Source: Actinoplanes flavus
GTDB lineage: Bacteria; Actinomycetota; Actinomycetes; Mycobacteriales; Micromonosporaceae
Length of the DNA: 64,000 nt
Assembly: GCF_017592555.1 (NCBI RefSeq)
Contig: NZ_JAGFNS010000001.1
Span: 62,001-126,000, forward strand
Reading direction: 5' to 3'
Shown here: in pieces, positions 1 through 7,606 of the stretch
Numbering within the stretch: the stretch's first letter is position 1
Layout: the number at the start of each line of letters is the position of its first letter
The notes under the pieces: model-generated
Told to the model about the DNA's origin: nothing
Seen by the model: only the letters and a program-made list of their open reading frames with translations
Databases searched by the model: none
Position numbers and translations under genes: made by a program

Positions 1-52
1 CGCCCGTCGGTTTCGGAAGGTGTGTGGTGAGCGGCTACGCCGATCCGCGATG

Positions 53-736
53 TCAGCCGATCTCCGCGAAGGCGGCGCGCGCCTCGGCGACGAACTTCGC
101 GACCTTGGCCCGGTCCTTGCGCCCGTCCGGGCCCTCCAGGCCGGTGTGGGCGTCGACCGCGGCCGGGCGGACGGCACGGATCGCCGCGCCGACGTTCTCC
201 GGGTTCAGCCCACCCGCCATCATCAGCGGCTTGGGGGAACGGCGGACCAGCTCGGCGGAGACGTTCCAGTCGTGGGTGAGCCCGGTCGCGCCCTTGGCCC
301 CGGTCCTCGGGTCGAAGGTGTCGGTGATGTACATGTCGACGAACGGATGCGTCTCGTCGACGAGTTTCACGAGCTCGTCGGCGTTGTCCTGCTTGACCAC
401 CAGGGACTTGAGGACGAACAGGTCGGGTCGCAGTTCCTTGAGCCGGCGCAGCTGCGTGGTCTCCACGTCGCCGTGCAGCTGGACGGCGACGACACCCAGC
501 TCCTGGCAGAACTCGCTGATCTCTTCGGCCTCGGTGAGGTAGCTGATGAGCACGCCCGCGTGCGGGGGCTCCAGGCCCTTGATGATGGCCGCGGCATCCG
601 GCTCGGCGATGTCGTCCTTGCCGGACGGCAGCCGCAGGGCGAAACCGATCCAGTCGGCGCCCTCTTCGATGATCATGCCGGCCTCGGCGGCGTCGATGAT
701 GCCGGCTACCTGAACGAGCTTGTCAACAGTGGTCAC
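53..736 (-). CDS. TrpF-like (phosphoribosylanthranilate isomerase family) TIM-barrel protein
   Basis: A 227-residue protein that reads along its whole length like phosphoribosylanthranilate isomerase, the (beta/alpha)8 enzyme of tryptophan synthesis. QLHGD is at 86-90, an acidic ITD at 137-139 lies where TrpF carries its catalytic Asp, AGGLNPENV is at 174-182 and VDAHTGLE at 194-201, followed by the usual RKD. The N-terminal strand, where TrpF has a K-I-C-G motif with the catalytic Cys, reads VQVAG, so that Cys appears to be Ala. Actinobacteria normally use the bifunctional PriA instead of TrpF, so this may be a paralogue with another substrate. The start is a GTG preceded by a G-rich stretch. 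No trp genes are adjacent. The family call is good; the activity is uncertain. Confidence 0.7.
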   Translation of the reverse strand: MTTVDKLVQVAGIIDAAEAGMIIEEGADWIGFALRLPSGKDDIAEPDAAAIIKGLEPPHAGVLISYLTEAEEISEFCQELGVVAVQLHGDVETTQLRRLKELRPDLFVLKSLVVKQDNADELVKLVDETHPFVDMYITDTFDPRTGAKGATGLTHDWNVSAELVRRSPKPLMMAGGLNPENVGAAIRAVRPAAVDAHTGLEGPDGRKDRAKVAKFVAEARAAFAEIG

Positions 737-791
737 GTGGACCGTCCCCCCATGTGTGTCGCGCCAGGAGCGCGTTGTACGGATGTGCCGC

Positions 792-1451
792 CTACCGGCC
801 GTACGCCTCCCGGAAGACCGTCAGGGAACGGTCCCGGCGGCCGGGATGAAGGCGGCTCTCGGCCGGACGGCCGAGCGGCAGCAGCAGAGCGATGTGCAGG
901 TCGTCGCGGAACGGGATGCCGACAGCCGCCTTGACCTTGGCCTCGTCCCAGCCGTTCATCGGGCTGGTGGCCAGGCCGGCCGCGTGTGCGGCGATCATCA
1001 GAAAGGACGCGGCGATCATGGCGTCCTTGACGGCCAGCTCCCGCTCCAGGCCGCGTCGTTGCGGCTCCTCGTGGAAGGCCCGCACGTCGTCCGGTGAGGC
1101 CGCGGCGAACCGCGCCGACCAGGCTCCGCAGCGGCGCGCCTGCTCCCAGACATCGGCGCGGTCCTCACGCCAGGCGCCGGACTCGGCGACGAACACCAGC
1201 ATCACGGGTGCCTCCCGTGGATGCGGCTGGCCTCCGGTGGCCTCGACGAGCGCCTCGCGACCGGCCTCGGCCGTGACGACGACGATGGACCGGGCCTGGA
1301 GGTTGAAGCTCGACGGTGCCTCGAGGGCCAGCTCGATCAGGTCGTTGAGCAGGTCCTCAGGCACCGGATCGGGCAGGTAGTGGCGGATGCTGCGCCGCGA
1401 CCGGATGATCTCCGACACGGTAGCGTGGGCCCGTGACATCCGTTCCCCCAT
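792..1451 (-). CDS. Nitroreductase family FMN-dependent oxidoreductase
   Basis: About 219 residues. The family signature is an N-terminal IIRSRRSIRHY segment, in which Arg and Ser residues bind the FMN phosphate, followed by LIELALEAPSSFNLQ and a C-terminal segment containing GIPFRDDLHIALLLPLG. Such enzymes are FMN homodimers that use NAD(P)H to reduce nitroaromatics, quinones or similar electrophiles; the physiological substrate cannot be told. I chose the ATG at 1451 because a GGGGGAGG ribosome site sits about 5 bases before it; a second in-frame ATG at 1439 is possible. Longer upstream reading frames run through the promoter and the MarR gene and are not credible. It is divergent from the MarR regulator at 1582, which probably controls it. 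Confidence 0.85.
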   Translation of the reverse strand: MGERMSRAHATVSEIIRSRRSIRHYLPDPVPEDLLNDLIELALEAPSSFNLQARSIVVVTAEAGREALVEATGGQPHPREAPVMLVFVAESGAWREDRADVWEQARRCGAWSARFAAASPDDVRAFHEEPQRRGLERELAVKDAMIAASFLMIAAHAAGLATSPMNGWDEAKVKAAVGIPFRDDLHIALLLPLGRPAESRLHPGRRDRSLTVFREAYGR

Positions 1452-1488
1452 CAGCCTCCCCCTTCGACGTCGGCCGATCTCCCTTCGA

Positions 1489-1517
1489 AAGTTAGTAGGG
1501 CACCCGCTTGACGTCAA
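1489..1517 (-). promoter_or_regulatory. Candidate promoter of the nitroreductase gene
   Basis: Read on the minus strand, TTGACG (1517-1512) is followed after 17 bases by TAACTT (1494-1489), a good sigma-70-type arrangement ending about 38 bases before the nitroreductase start. The -35 box lies in the perfect palindrome TTGACGTCAA (1508-1517), so the same bases also present TTGACG toward the MarR gene on the plus strand. Confidence 0.5.
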
Positions 1518-1519
1518 AC

Positions 1520-1535
1520 ATTTCGACGTCGAAAT
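1520..1535. promoter_or_regulatory. Palindromic operator, probably for the adjacent MarR protein
   Basis: ATTTCGACGTCGAAAT is a perfect 16-bp palindrome between the divergent nitroreductase and marR genes, 46 bases before the marR start. Its core recurs in the smaller palindrome TTGACGTCAA at 1508-1517 and in TTCGACGTCG at 1463-1472, which lies in the nitroreductase leader. MarR proteins bind such short palindromes and usually repress their own gene and the divergent one. The binding assignment is inference. Confidence 0.6.
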
Positions 1536-1581
1536 AATGTGCTGAACGTAACTACGTGATTCCAAGACTTGAGGTGACCCC

Positions 1582-2070
1582 ATGCGCGACGCTGCCGACG
1601 ACTTCCTCGACCAGTGGGCCGCCCAGCGTGACGACCTCGACCTCGACGCGATGGGCACCATCGGCCGCATCCTGCGCCTGTCCCGATTCGTCAACGCCCG
1701 CCTGAAGGAGTACTTCGCCGAGCACGACCTGGAGACCTGGGAGTTCGATGTGATCGCCACGCTGCGCCGCAGCGCCCGGCCCCTCACCCCCAAGGAGCTG
1801 GCCGAGAGCGTCATGATCGGCTCGGCGGCACTGACGAATCGGATCGACCGGCTCGTCGCACGCGGTCTCGTCAGCCGCGAGGCGGTGCCCGGAAACCGGC
1901 GGAGCCTGCACGTGACCCTGACCGCCGAGGGCCGCGACCTCGTCGACGCCACCATCGAAGGGCATGTGCGCAATCAGCGCGGCATGCTCGGGGGCCTGGA
2001 CGCCGACGACGCCGAACGGTTCAACCGGACACTGCGTACCCTGCTGATCTCGCTGGGGGACTCCCGCTGA
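1582..2070 (+). CDS. MarR family transcriptional regulator
   Basis: A 162-residue winged-helix protein of typical MarR length. Helical dimerisation segments flank a DNA-binding region at about 57-115, including LTPKELAESVMIGSAALTNR (recognition helix), LVARGLVSRE and a wing around RRSLHVTLTAEG. GAGGTGA lies 4 bases before the ATG. MarR proteins are dimers that leave DNA when they bind a small phenolic or electrophilic ligand or are oxidised. Its location opposite the nitroreductase, with palindromes between, makes it the likely local repressor. No Cys is evident in the sequence, so ligand binding is more likely than thiol oxidation. Confidence 0.9.
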   Translation: MRDAADDFLDQWAAQRDDLDLDAMGTIGRILRLSRFVNARLKEYFAEHDLETWEFDVIATLRRSARPLTPKELAESVMIGSAALTNRIDRLVARGLVSREAVPGNRRSLHVTLTAEGRDLVDATIEGHVRNQRGMLGGLDADDAERFNRTLRTLLISLGDSR

Positions 2071-2258
2071 CGCGTGGCTGATCGAAGACGACGTCCCCGA
2101 AGTAGCCCAAGCCCGCCGGCTCGGCCATCGCCTGGCCGGCGTCCGCGGCGTCCGCGGTGTCCACCGCCACGTCACCCCGGCTCACCAACGGCCGGCAGTC
2201 ACGCCGGGAAGCCACCCCACAGCAACGAAGCGCCCCAAGGTAAGCACCAGAAACACAG

Positions 2259-2290
2259 CGGCCCGTTACCGAAGAATCGGTGACGGGCCG
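2259..2290 (-). terminator. Terminator of the tRNA operon
   Basis: A 13-bp stem (2259-2271 with 2278-2290, one G-T pair) with a 6-base loop stands 17 bases beyond the last tRNA. On the minus strand it is followed by CTGTGTTTC, a modest T-rich tail. Confidence 0.7.
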
Positions 2291-2307
2291 TCGACGTGCT
2301 GAAACTC

Positions 2308-2382
2308 TGGTGGGCGATACTGGGATCGAACCAGTGACCTCTTCCGTGTCAAGGAAGCGCGCTCCCGCTGCGCCAATCGCCC
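2308..2382 (-). tRNA. tRNA-Val(GAC)
   Basis: The minus strand folds as a complete cloverleaf with acceptor stem GGGCGAT/ATCGCCC, anticodon loop CTTGACACG with anticodon GAC, and T-loop GGTTCGATCC. The 3-prime CCA is encoded (2310-2308). It is the last gene of a three-tRNA cluster. Confidence 0.95.
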
Positions 2383-2392
2383 TGGTATTGCG

Positions 2393-2463
2393 AGGTGGAG
2401 ACGGGATTTGAACCCGTGTACACGGCTTTGCAGGCCGTTGCCTCGCCTCTCGGCCACTCCACC
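2393..2463 (-). tRNA. tRNA-Cys(GCA)
   Basis: Acceptor stem GGTGGAG/CTCCACC, anticodon loop CCTGCAAAG with anticodon GCA, T-loop GGTTCAAATCC. CCA is not encoded. Ten bases separate it from the Val tRNA, so the transcript is probably shared and processed. Confidence 0.95.
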
Positions 2464-2492
2464 GAGGTGGCCTCCAGTGGCAAGCCACTCCG

Positions 2493-2564
2493 AGCGGAAG
2501 ACGGGATTCGAACCCGCGACCCTCACCTTGGCAAGGTGATGCGCTACCACTGCGCCACTTCCGC
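2493..2564 (-). tRNA. tRNA-Gly(GCC)
   Basis: Acceptor stem GCGGAAG/CTTCCGC, anticodon loop CTTGCCAAG with anticodon GCC, T-loop GGTTCGAATCC. CCA is not encoded. First gene of the Gly-Cys-Val cluster, an arrangement common in Actinobacteria. Confidence 0.95.
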
Positions 2565-2600
2565 GTTGCCCTCCGGCGTTTCCCCCGGCGACGACAGAAC

Positions 2601-2629
2601 TTTATCCGAACCCCACCACCACCTCCAAA
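2601..2629 (-). promoter_or_regulatory. Candidate promoter of the tRNA cluster
   Basis: On the minus strand TTTGGA (2629-2624) is followed after 17 bases by GATAAA (2606-2601), which continues into GT, about 37 bases before the tRNA-Gly 5-prime end. A moderate match to a sigma-70-type promoter in the right place. Confidence 0.4.
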
Positions 2630-2685
2630 CCGGGGGTCCCCCGCGTGTCGCGATCCGGGGCTGACCAGCCGGAACACGACAGGAC

Positions 2686-3264
2686 ATGATGTGCGGCGTG
2701 GAGATCACGACCTGGTACCTGGAACAGGACGACGCTGCCCTACTGCGCCCGGCCAAGGCGCCCGCGACCCCGGTGACCGTCACCCGCGCCGAGGTGCCCA
2801 GCCCCGAACTCAACCGCTACCTCTACACCGCCGTCGGCGGCGACTGGTTCTGGTCGGACCGGTTGCCCTGGACCTGGCAGCAGTGGCAGGACTACCTGGA
2901 CCGGCCCGGCGTGGAGACCTGGGTGGCGTCGGTCCGGGGCACTCCGGCCGGGTACGCCGAGCTGGACGGCCACTCCCCCGCCGAGGTGGAGATCGCCTAT
3001 TTCGGGCTGCTGCCACGTTTCGCCGGCCAGGGCATCGGCGGCCACCTGCTGACGGTCGCCCTCGAACGCGCCTGGACCCTCCCGGAACGCCATCCCGGCC
3101 TGCCGCCGGTCCGCCGCGTCAGCGTGAACACGTGCAGCCTCGACGGCCCGGCCGCCCTCGCCAACTACCAGGCCCGCGGCATGCGCATCCACCGCACCGA
3201 GACACGACCGGCGGCCACGCAGCCCCAGGCCCCCGGTCCATGGCCCGGAGCGGAAAGACCCTGA
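2686..3264 (+). CDS. GNAT family N-acetyltransferase
   Basis: A 192-residue protein with the GNAT fold. Motif A (the acetyl-CoA pyrophosphate loop) is visible as LLPRFAGQGIGGHLL at about 111-125, preceded by the beta-4 strand AEVEIAYFG and followed by VSVNTCSLDGPAALANYQARGM, the usual motif B region with Asn and Tyr. The acceptor substrate cannot be predicted. Two ATGs (2686, 2689) and a GTG (2700) are possible starts; none has a strong ribosome site. It stands alone, convergent to the flavin operon. Confidence 0.8.
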   Translation: MMCGVEITTWYLEQDDAALLRPAKAPATPVTVTRAEVPSPELNRYLYTAVGGDWFWSDRLPWTWQQWQDYLDRPGVETWVASVRGTPAGYAELDGHSPAEVEIAYFGLLPRFAGQGIGGHLLTVALERAWTLPERHPGLPPVRRVSVNTCSLDGPAALANYQARGMRIHRTETRPAATQPQAPGPWPGAERP

Positions 3265-3296
3265 AACCCCTTCATCGGTACGGGCCAGGGGAGAAA

Positions 3297-3327
3297 CCGC
3301 CGGACCGCGCGAACGCGCGCCCGGCGG
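3297..3327. terminator. Bidirectional terminator between convergent genes
   Basis: CCGCCGG (3297-3303) pairs with CCGGCGG (3321-3327) around a GC-rich inner stretch, in the short gap between the GNAT gene and the convergent apbE gene. There is no T tract. Confidence 0.4.
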
Positions 3328-3341
3328 GAGGGGAACGCGGG

Positions 3342-4091
3342 TCAGGCGGCGACGGGGAGGTTGGCGGAGGTGAAAGCGCGCCCGTCGTCGGTGACCACCG
3401 CCGACTCGTAGCCGTCGGCGACCCGTTCGGCCAGCCAGGACAGGCCCGGTTCGCCCATGGCCAGGGCGGCCGTCGCGTAGGCGTCGGCGACGGCCAGGTC
3501 GGGGCCGACCACGGTGACCGAGCGGAGGCCGGCGGCGGGGCGTCCGGCCACCGGGTTCCAGACGTGGGCGCCACGCTCGTACGTCCCGGAGGTGGCCACC
3601 GCCCCGTCGGTCAGCGAGAGCACCCAGGCGAGTTTGTCCGCCTCCCAGGGGTGGCGGACGCCGACCCGCCAGGGGCGGCCGCCGGGGCCCGCGCCGCGCA
3701 TCCGGATGTCGCCGCCCGCGCCGATGTAGTGCCGGGCCGAGCCGGCGGCGGCGAGGCGTTGCGAGGCCACCTCGACGGACCAGCCCTTGACGTAACCGGA
3801 CGGGTCGAGGGGTCCGCCCGCGTACGCGTCGAAGTAGCCGTCGGTGTCGCGCCACAGGTCGGCGCAGCGGTCCAGGACGTGGCGCAGGTCGGCGGAGCAG
3901 TCCTCGAGCCGGAGGGCGCCGGAGCGGAACCGGCACACCTCGCTGTCGTCCTTGTACGTGCTGAACCGGGCGTCGACCTCGTGCAGCCAGGCGCACGTCG
4001 CGCCGACGAGTTCGGTGAGCCGGGCGGGTGGCAGGTCGTCGGCCAGTTCGATGCTGACGACGGTACCCATGACCTGCTCCGCGTGGCGCAC
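3342..4091 (-). CDS. apbE: FAD:protein FMN transferase
   Basis: ApbE family, 249 residues, without a signal peptide. It uses FAD to attach FMN through a phosphoester bond to Thr or Ser of a target protein, with Mg2+. Visible motifs are MGTVVSIEL (8-16), FSTYKDDSEV (43-52), PSGYVKGW (97-104), GGDIR (126-130), ATSGTYERG (166-174) and DAYATA (203-208, metal-binding Asp and Thr). The GTG start gives the usual short lead before MGT. It is the last gene of an operon, 10 bases after an FMN-binding-domain gene with the matching acceptor motif. With no export signal it may act before the target leaves the cell, or the signal may be non-standard. Confidence 0.93.
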   Translation of the reverse strand: MRHAEQVMGTVVSIELADDLPPARLTELVGATCAWLHEVDARFSTYKDDSEVCRFRSGALRLEDCSADLRHVLDRCADLWRDTDGYFDAYAGGPLDPSGYVKGWSVEVASQRLAAAGSARHYIGAGGDIRMRGAGPGGRPWRVGVRHPWEADKLAWVLSLTDGAVATSGTYERGAHVWNPVAGRPAAGLRSVTVVGPDLAVADAYATAALAMGEPGLSWLAERVADGYESAVVTDDGRAFTSANLPVAA

Positions 4092-4101
4092 GGTCCGAAC
4101 C

Positions 4102-4617
4102 CTACGCCCCGGCTTTGTCCAGCGCCGCCTGGAGGGACGTGACGTAGGACTGGCTGGTGAAGGTGGCCCCGGAGACGGCGTCGACGTCGGCGCTCTGTGC
4201 CTTGAGGGTGGCCGCCGACAGGGTCTGGACCGCCTTCGGGTTGATCGTGCCGGAGAACCCGTCGGTCGGGAAGGTCGAGTCCGCCGCGGTGATCTTGCCG
4301 CCGCTGACCTTGATGGTGACCTGCATCGTGCCGTACTGGTTCTGGACGGCCTTGCCCTTGTAGGTGCCGGACTTGAGCCCGGCCTTCTCGTCGCCCGCCG
4401 GGGCGCCGGTCTTCTTGCCGGACGGCTTCTTGGTGCCGGCCGGGTCGGGTTCGGCGGTCGACTCGGCGGCGGCGTCCTCGGCGTCGGGCTCCCCGCCCGC
4501 GTCGGCCGGCGCGGCGGCGGACACCGGGACGGCCGGCGGTTGCACGCTCAGGCGGACCCCGAGGATCAGGGCCGCACCGGTGAGGGTGCCGACGGCTGCT
4601 GCGGTACTACGTCGCAT
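4102..4617 (-). CDS. Exported FMN-binding domain protein, likely covalently flavinylated
   Basis: A 171-residue protein with an N-terminal hydrophobic export segment (about 8-22), a 50-residue Ala/Pro/Glu/Lys-rich linker, and a C-terminal FMN-binding domain (PF04205 type, about 82-170). The flavinylation motif is DAVSGAT at 146-152, where ApbE would attach FMN to Thr152. The ATG at 4617 follows GGGAG by 8 bases; the longer upstream frame is rejected because it runs into the reductase gene. It sits 25 bases after the ferric-reductase-like gene and 10 bases before apbE. Likely role: outer-face flavin carrier that accepts electrons from the membrane reductase. Confidence 0.88.
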   Translation of the reverse strand: MRRSTAAAVGTLTGAALILGVRLSVQPPAVPVSAAAPADAGGEPDAEDAAAESTAEPDPAGTKKPSGKKTGAPAGDEKAGLKSGTYKGKAVQNQYGTMQVTIKVSGGKITAADSTFPTDGFSGTINPKAVQTLSAATLKAQSADVDAVSGATFTSQSYVTSLQAALDKAGA

Positions 4618-4642
4618 CGCGAAAACTCCCAGTCGATAGGGG

Positions 4643-6313
4643 TCAGAACTCGAACGGGTCCAGGTGCAGCTGGCTCTCCGGCACGTCGAGCTGCTTGAGC
4701 GTGTCGACGGCGGCGTTGACCAGCCCGGGCGGGCCGCACAGGTAGACGTCACGGCGGTTCACGTCGGGGACCAGGCCGCGCAGGCCGTCGGGGGTGAACA
4801 GCCGGCGCGGGCCGGGGTCGTTGCGGCCGCCGACGATGTAGCGCACCCAGGCGTCCCGTTCCTCGGCCAGCTCCTCCAGCTCGGTACGGAAGACCAGCTC
4901 GTCCGGACGGCTGGCCCGGTAGATCACGATGGTGTCCGGCGGCATGTCCTCGAGCAGGGCGCGGATCGGGGCGATGCCGCTGCCGCCGGCGATCAGCAGG
5001 GCCCGCCGCCGGGTACGCCGTTCGGCGGTGAACGTCCCGAACGGGCCCTCCGCCCAGATCGGCGTGCCGGGGCTCATGGTGGCCAGCTTGCGGGTGTGGC
5101 CGCCGGCGATGGTGACGGTGAGCCGCAGCCACTGCGAGTTGGGGGCGGCCGACAGCGAGAACGGGTGGGACTGCCACCAGCCGTTCGCGGTCAGGAACCG
5201 CCAGCGCATGAACTGGCCGGCCTGCACCGGGAGCCGGTCGAGCCGCTTGCCCTCGATGTAGATCGAGAACGTGTTGGCGCCCTCGGCGACCACCTCGGCC
5301 ACGGTGAACCGGTGCCGCGCGTTCAGCCAGACCGGCTCGACGATGCGGCCCCAGAACAGGGCGGCGATGGTGATGCAGCCGAGCGCCGGCCAGAACACCG
5401 AGGCGTACCGGCCGCTCATGTCGGCGCCGGCCGCGACCTGGTGGCCGTAGCCGAGCAGCAGGACGCCGTAGCTGGTCAGGTGGACCAGGTGCCAGAGCTC
5501 GTAGTTGAGCCGGTTCCGGATGAACCGGACCGAGATCAGCGCGATGAAGACGAGCAGTCCGGTGGCGATGGTGGCGCTGATCATTTCGGGGAACGTGGTG
5601 ATCACGGTCCAGCCCTGGTCGACGACACCGGTGCCGGCGGTGAGGGCGTAGCCGTAGACGATGAAGACGATGTGCGCGACCACCGCGGCCAGCAGCGAGG
5701 TGCCCAGCCAGCGGTGCCAGCGCAGCAGGTCGCGGGAGCCGACCCATTCCTCCAGCCAGGACACCCGGCTCATCATCAGCAGCTGGATGAAGAGCAGGTA
5801 GCCGCCGATCAGCCCGGTCACCCGGCCGGCCGCGATCATCGTGCTCGCGGTGTCGCTGACCGCGCCGGCCCGCGTGTTGAACAGCCAGAGCGCGATGCTG
5901 GTGCCCAGGCCGGAGAGGAACAGCAGGATGGTGAAGAGCCGGTTGCCGCTCATCGACTCGCCGGGCGGCCGGTCGTCGACGACCGGGACGCCGGTGCCGG
6001 CCTTCCAGCCGGTCGGGTCGGTCATCGACACCTCGGTGACCTCGCCGCGGCGGAACCCGTCCGGGGTGGGGTAGGGCTGGCCGTACTGGGGCTGGGCCGG
6101 TGCGGCGGCGTACTGGCTGTCCGGCCACGGGGGCATGGACGGGTCGTCCCAGCTCGGGCGGTCGTCGGAGCGCAGCCCGGCGAAGTACCCGTCGTCGTCG
6201 GGGATCTCGCGCTGATCCCGGAAGGCCGGAATGGTCAACGTCCTCACCTGCTCAGCAGTCGTCTCGCGGCGCCTGCCACCCCATGCGGCCGACGTGACGG
6301 CCCCGGTCCGCAT
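4643..6313 (-). CDS. Ferric reductase-like transmembrane flavoprotein (heme b / FAD / NAD(P))
   Basis: A 556-residue fusion. Residues 1-120 are Pro/Asp/Tyr-rich and probably cytoplasmic. A ferric-reductase-like membrane domain with about six helices covers 125-325, with candidate heme ligands His200, His214, His275, His278 and His291. A ferredoxin-reductase module follows (340-556): FAD-binding HPFSLS (383-388), NAD(P)-binding GGSGIAP (443-449) and CGPPG (526-530), ending in an aromatic F-E-F. It would pass electrons from NAD(P)H through FAD and heme b across the membrane. First gene of the operon with the FMN-binding protein and apbE. The start is uncertain: ATG at 6313 or GTG at 6247, neither with a clear ribosome site. 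Confidence 0.88.
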   Translation of the reverse strand: MRTGAVTSAAWGGRRRETTAEQVRTLTIPAFRDQREIPDDDGYFAGLRSDDRPSWDDPSMPPWPDSQYAAAPAQPQYGQPYPTPDGFRRGEVTEVSMTDPTGWKAGTGVPVVDDRPPGESMSGNRLFTILLFLSGLGTSIALWLFNTRAGAVSDTASTMIAAGRVTGLIGGYLLFIQLLMMSRVSWLEEWVGSRDLLRWHRWLGTSLLAAVVAHIVFIVYGYALTAGTGVVDQGWTVITTFPEMISATIATGLLVFIALISVRFIRNRLNYELWHLVHLTSYGVLLLGYGHQVAAGADMSGRYASVFWPALGCITIAALFWGRIVEPVWLNARHRFTVAEVVAEGANTFSIYIEGKRLDRLPVQAGQFMRWRFLTANGWWQSHPFSLSAAPNSQWLRLTVTIAGGHTRKLATMSPGTPIWAEGPFGTFTAERRTRRRALLIAGGSGIAPIRALLEDMPPDTIVIYRASRPDELVFRTELEELAEERDAWVRYIVGGRNDPGPRRLFTPDGLRGLVPDVNRRDVYLCGPPGLVNAAVDTLKQLDVPESQLHLDPFEF

Positions 6314-6385
6314 CAGAAGCCGTCACCGTGTCGTACGCGCATCACGCCCGGTTGGCTCAACAAGATCGGGAAAAATCCCGGGCGC

Positions 6386-6391
6386 TAGGTT
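6386..6391 (+). promoter_or_regulatory. Candidate -10 box of a leaderless cobL transcript
   Basis: TAGGTT lies 6 bases before the cobL ATG, so transcription would begin at or next to the start codon. No ribosome site and no recognisable -35 box are present. Confidence 0.4.
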
Positions 6392-6397
6392 CAGGGC

Positions 6398-7606
6398 ATG
6401 GAACACCAGGACGTGGTCACCGTGATCGGCGTCGGCGCCGGCGGGTGGCCCGGGCTTTCCGGTACGGCGCGGAGCGCCCTGACATCCGCCGAGGTGATCT
6501 TCGGCGCCGCCCGGCAGCTCGATCTGCTTCCCGGTGAGGTCGTCACCGCACGTCGCGTCCGCTGGCCGTCTCCGCTGGTGCCGGCCCTGCCCGGGCTGAT
6601 CGGGGCGGAGCGGGGGCGGCGGGTGTGCGTGCTGGCCAGCGGCGACCCGATGTTCCACGGCATCGGCTCCACACTGGCCCGTCTGCTCGGCCCGGACCGG
6701 ATCCGGGTGGTGCCGCACCCGTCGTCGGTGTCGCTGGCCGCGGCCCGTCTCGGCTGGGACCTGGCCACCGTCGACGTGGTGAGCCTGGTCACAGCACCGG
6801 TCGAGACGCTCGGCCGGCTGATCAATCCCGGCCGCCGGATCCTGGTGCTCTCCGCGGGCGCGGCCACCCCGGCGGCGGTCGCGGCGCTGCTCGCCGACCG
6901 CGGCCACGGCACGGCGACGGTCACCGTGCTGGAGCAGCTCGGTGGGCCGGGCGAGCGGGCGGCGACCGGCGCCGCGGACGGCTGGGCGCTGCCGGCGGGC
7001 GATCCGCTCAACATCGTCGCCGTCGAGTGCGGCGACGGGCCGGAACTGCCGATCGTGCCCGGCCTGCCGGACCATCGCTACCAGGGCGACGGGCAGCTCA
7101 CCAAGCGTGAGGTGCGGGCCGTCACGCTGGCCGCGCTGGCACCCGCGCCGGGCCGGCTGCTGTGGGACGTGGGCGCCGGATCGGGCAGCATCGGCATCGA
7201 GTGGATGCGCGCGCACCCGTCCTGCCGGGCGATCGCGATCGAGTCGTCGGCCGAGCGGGCGGCGACCGTCACGGCGAACGCGGCGGCGCTCGGCGTACCC
7301 GGTCTGCGGGTGGTGCGCGGCCGGGCCCCGGAGGCTCTCGACGGGCTGCCGGAACCGGACACGATCTTCATAGGAGGCGGATTGACCCGCGACGGCGTAC
7401 TGGACCGTTGCCTGGCCGCGCTGCGCCCCGGCGGGCGGCTCGTGGCGAACGCGGTGACGGTCGAGTCGGAGGCGGTGCTGGCGGCCGCGTACGCGAAACT
7501 CGGCGGCGAGCTGAGCCGGATCACCGTGCAGCGCGGGTCGCCGGTCGGCGGGTTCACCGGCTGGCGGTCGTTCATGCCGGTGACGGTCTGGTCGGTGACG
7601 CGATGA
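6398..7606 (+). CDS. cobL: Precorrin-6Y C5,15-methyltransferase (decarboxylating)
   Basis: A 402-residue two-domain CbiE-CbiT fusion of the aerobic cobalamin pathway. It methylates C5 and C15 of the corrin ring with S-adenosylmethionine and removes the acetate carboxyl at C12. The N-terminal tetrapyrrole methylase domain (about 7-200) has VIGVGAGGW, VCVLASGDPMFHG and PSSVSLAAARLGW. The C-terminal Rossmann methyltransferase domain (about 220-400) has LTKREVRAVTLAAL and VGAGSGSIGIEW. It overlaps cobM by 4 bases (ATGA), so the two are translationally coupled. Confidence 0.95.
   Translation: MEHQDVVTVIGVGAGGWPGLSGTARSALTSAEVIFGAARQLDLLPGEVVTARRVRWPSPLVPALPGLIGAERGRRVCVLASGDPMFHGIGSTLARLLGPDRIRVVPHPSSVSLAAARLGWDLATVDVVSLVTAPVETLGRLINPGRRILVLSAGAATPAAVAALLADRGHGTATVTVLEQLGGPGERAATGAADGWALPAGDPLNIVAVECGDGPELPIVPGLPDHRYQGDGQLTKREVRAVTLAALAPAPGRLLWDVGAGSGSIGIEWMRAHPSCRAIAIESSAERAATVTANAAALGVPGLRVVRGRAPEALDGLPEPDTIFIGGGLTRDGVLDRCLAALRPGGRLVANAVTVESEAVLAAAYAKLGGELSRITVQRGSPVGGFTGWRSFMPVTVWSVTR

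Noticed and set aside
2071..2258. A gene remnant or integrated element between marR and the tRNA cluster
   Set aside because: Several frames are open but none has a ribosome site, known domain or direct repeat of a tRNA 3-prime end; no integrase is near.
4664..6388. A 574-codon plus-strand frame opposite the ferric-reductase-like gene
   Set aside because: Composition is that of a codon shadow, with no domain; the minus-strand protein has clear FAD and NAD(P) motifs.
6314..6397. Cobalamin riboswitch before cobL
   Set aside because: Only 84 bases separate the genes, no B12-box is seen, and a -10 box stands 6 bases before the ATG.
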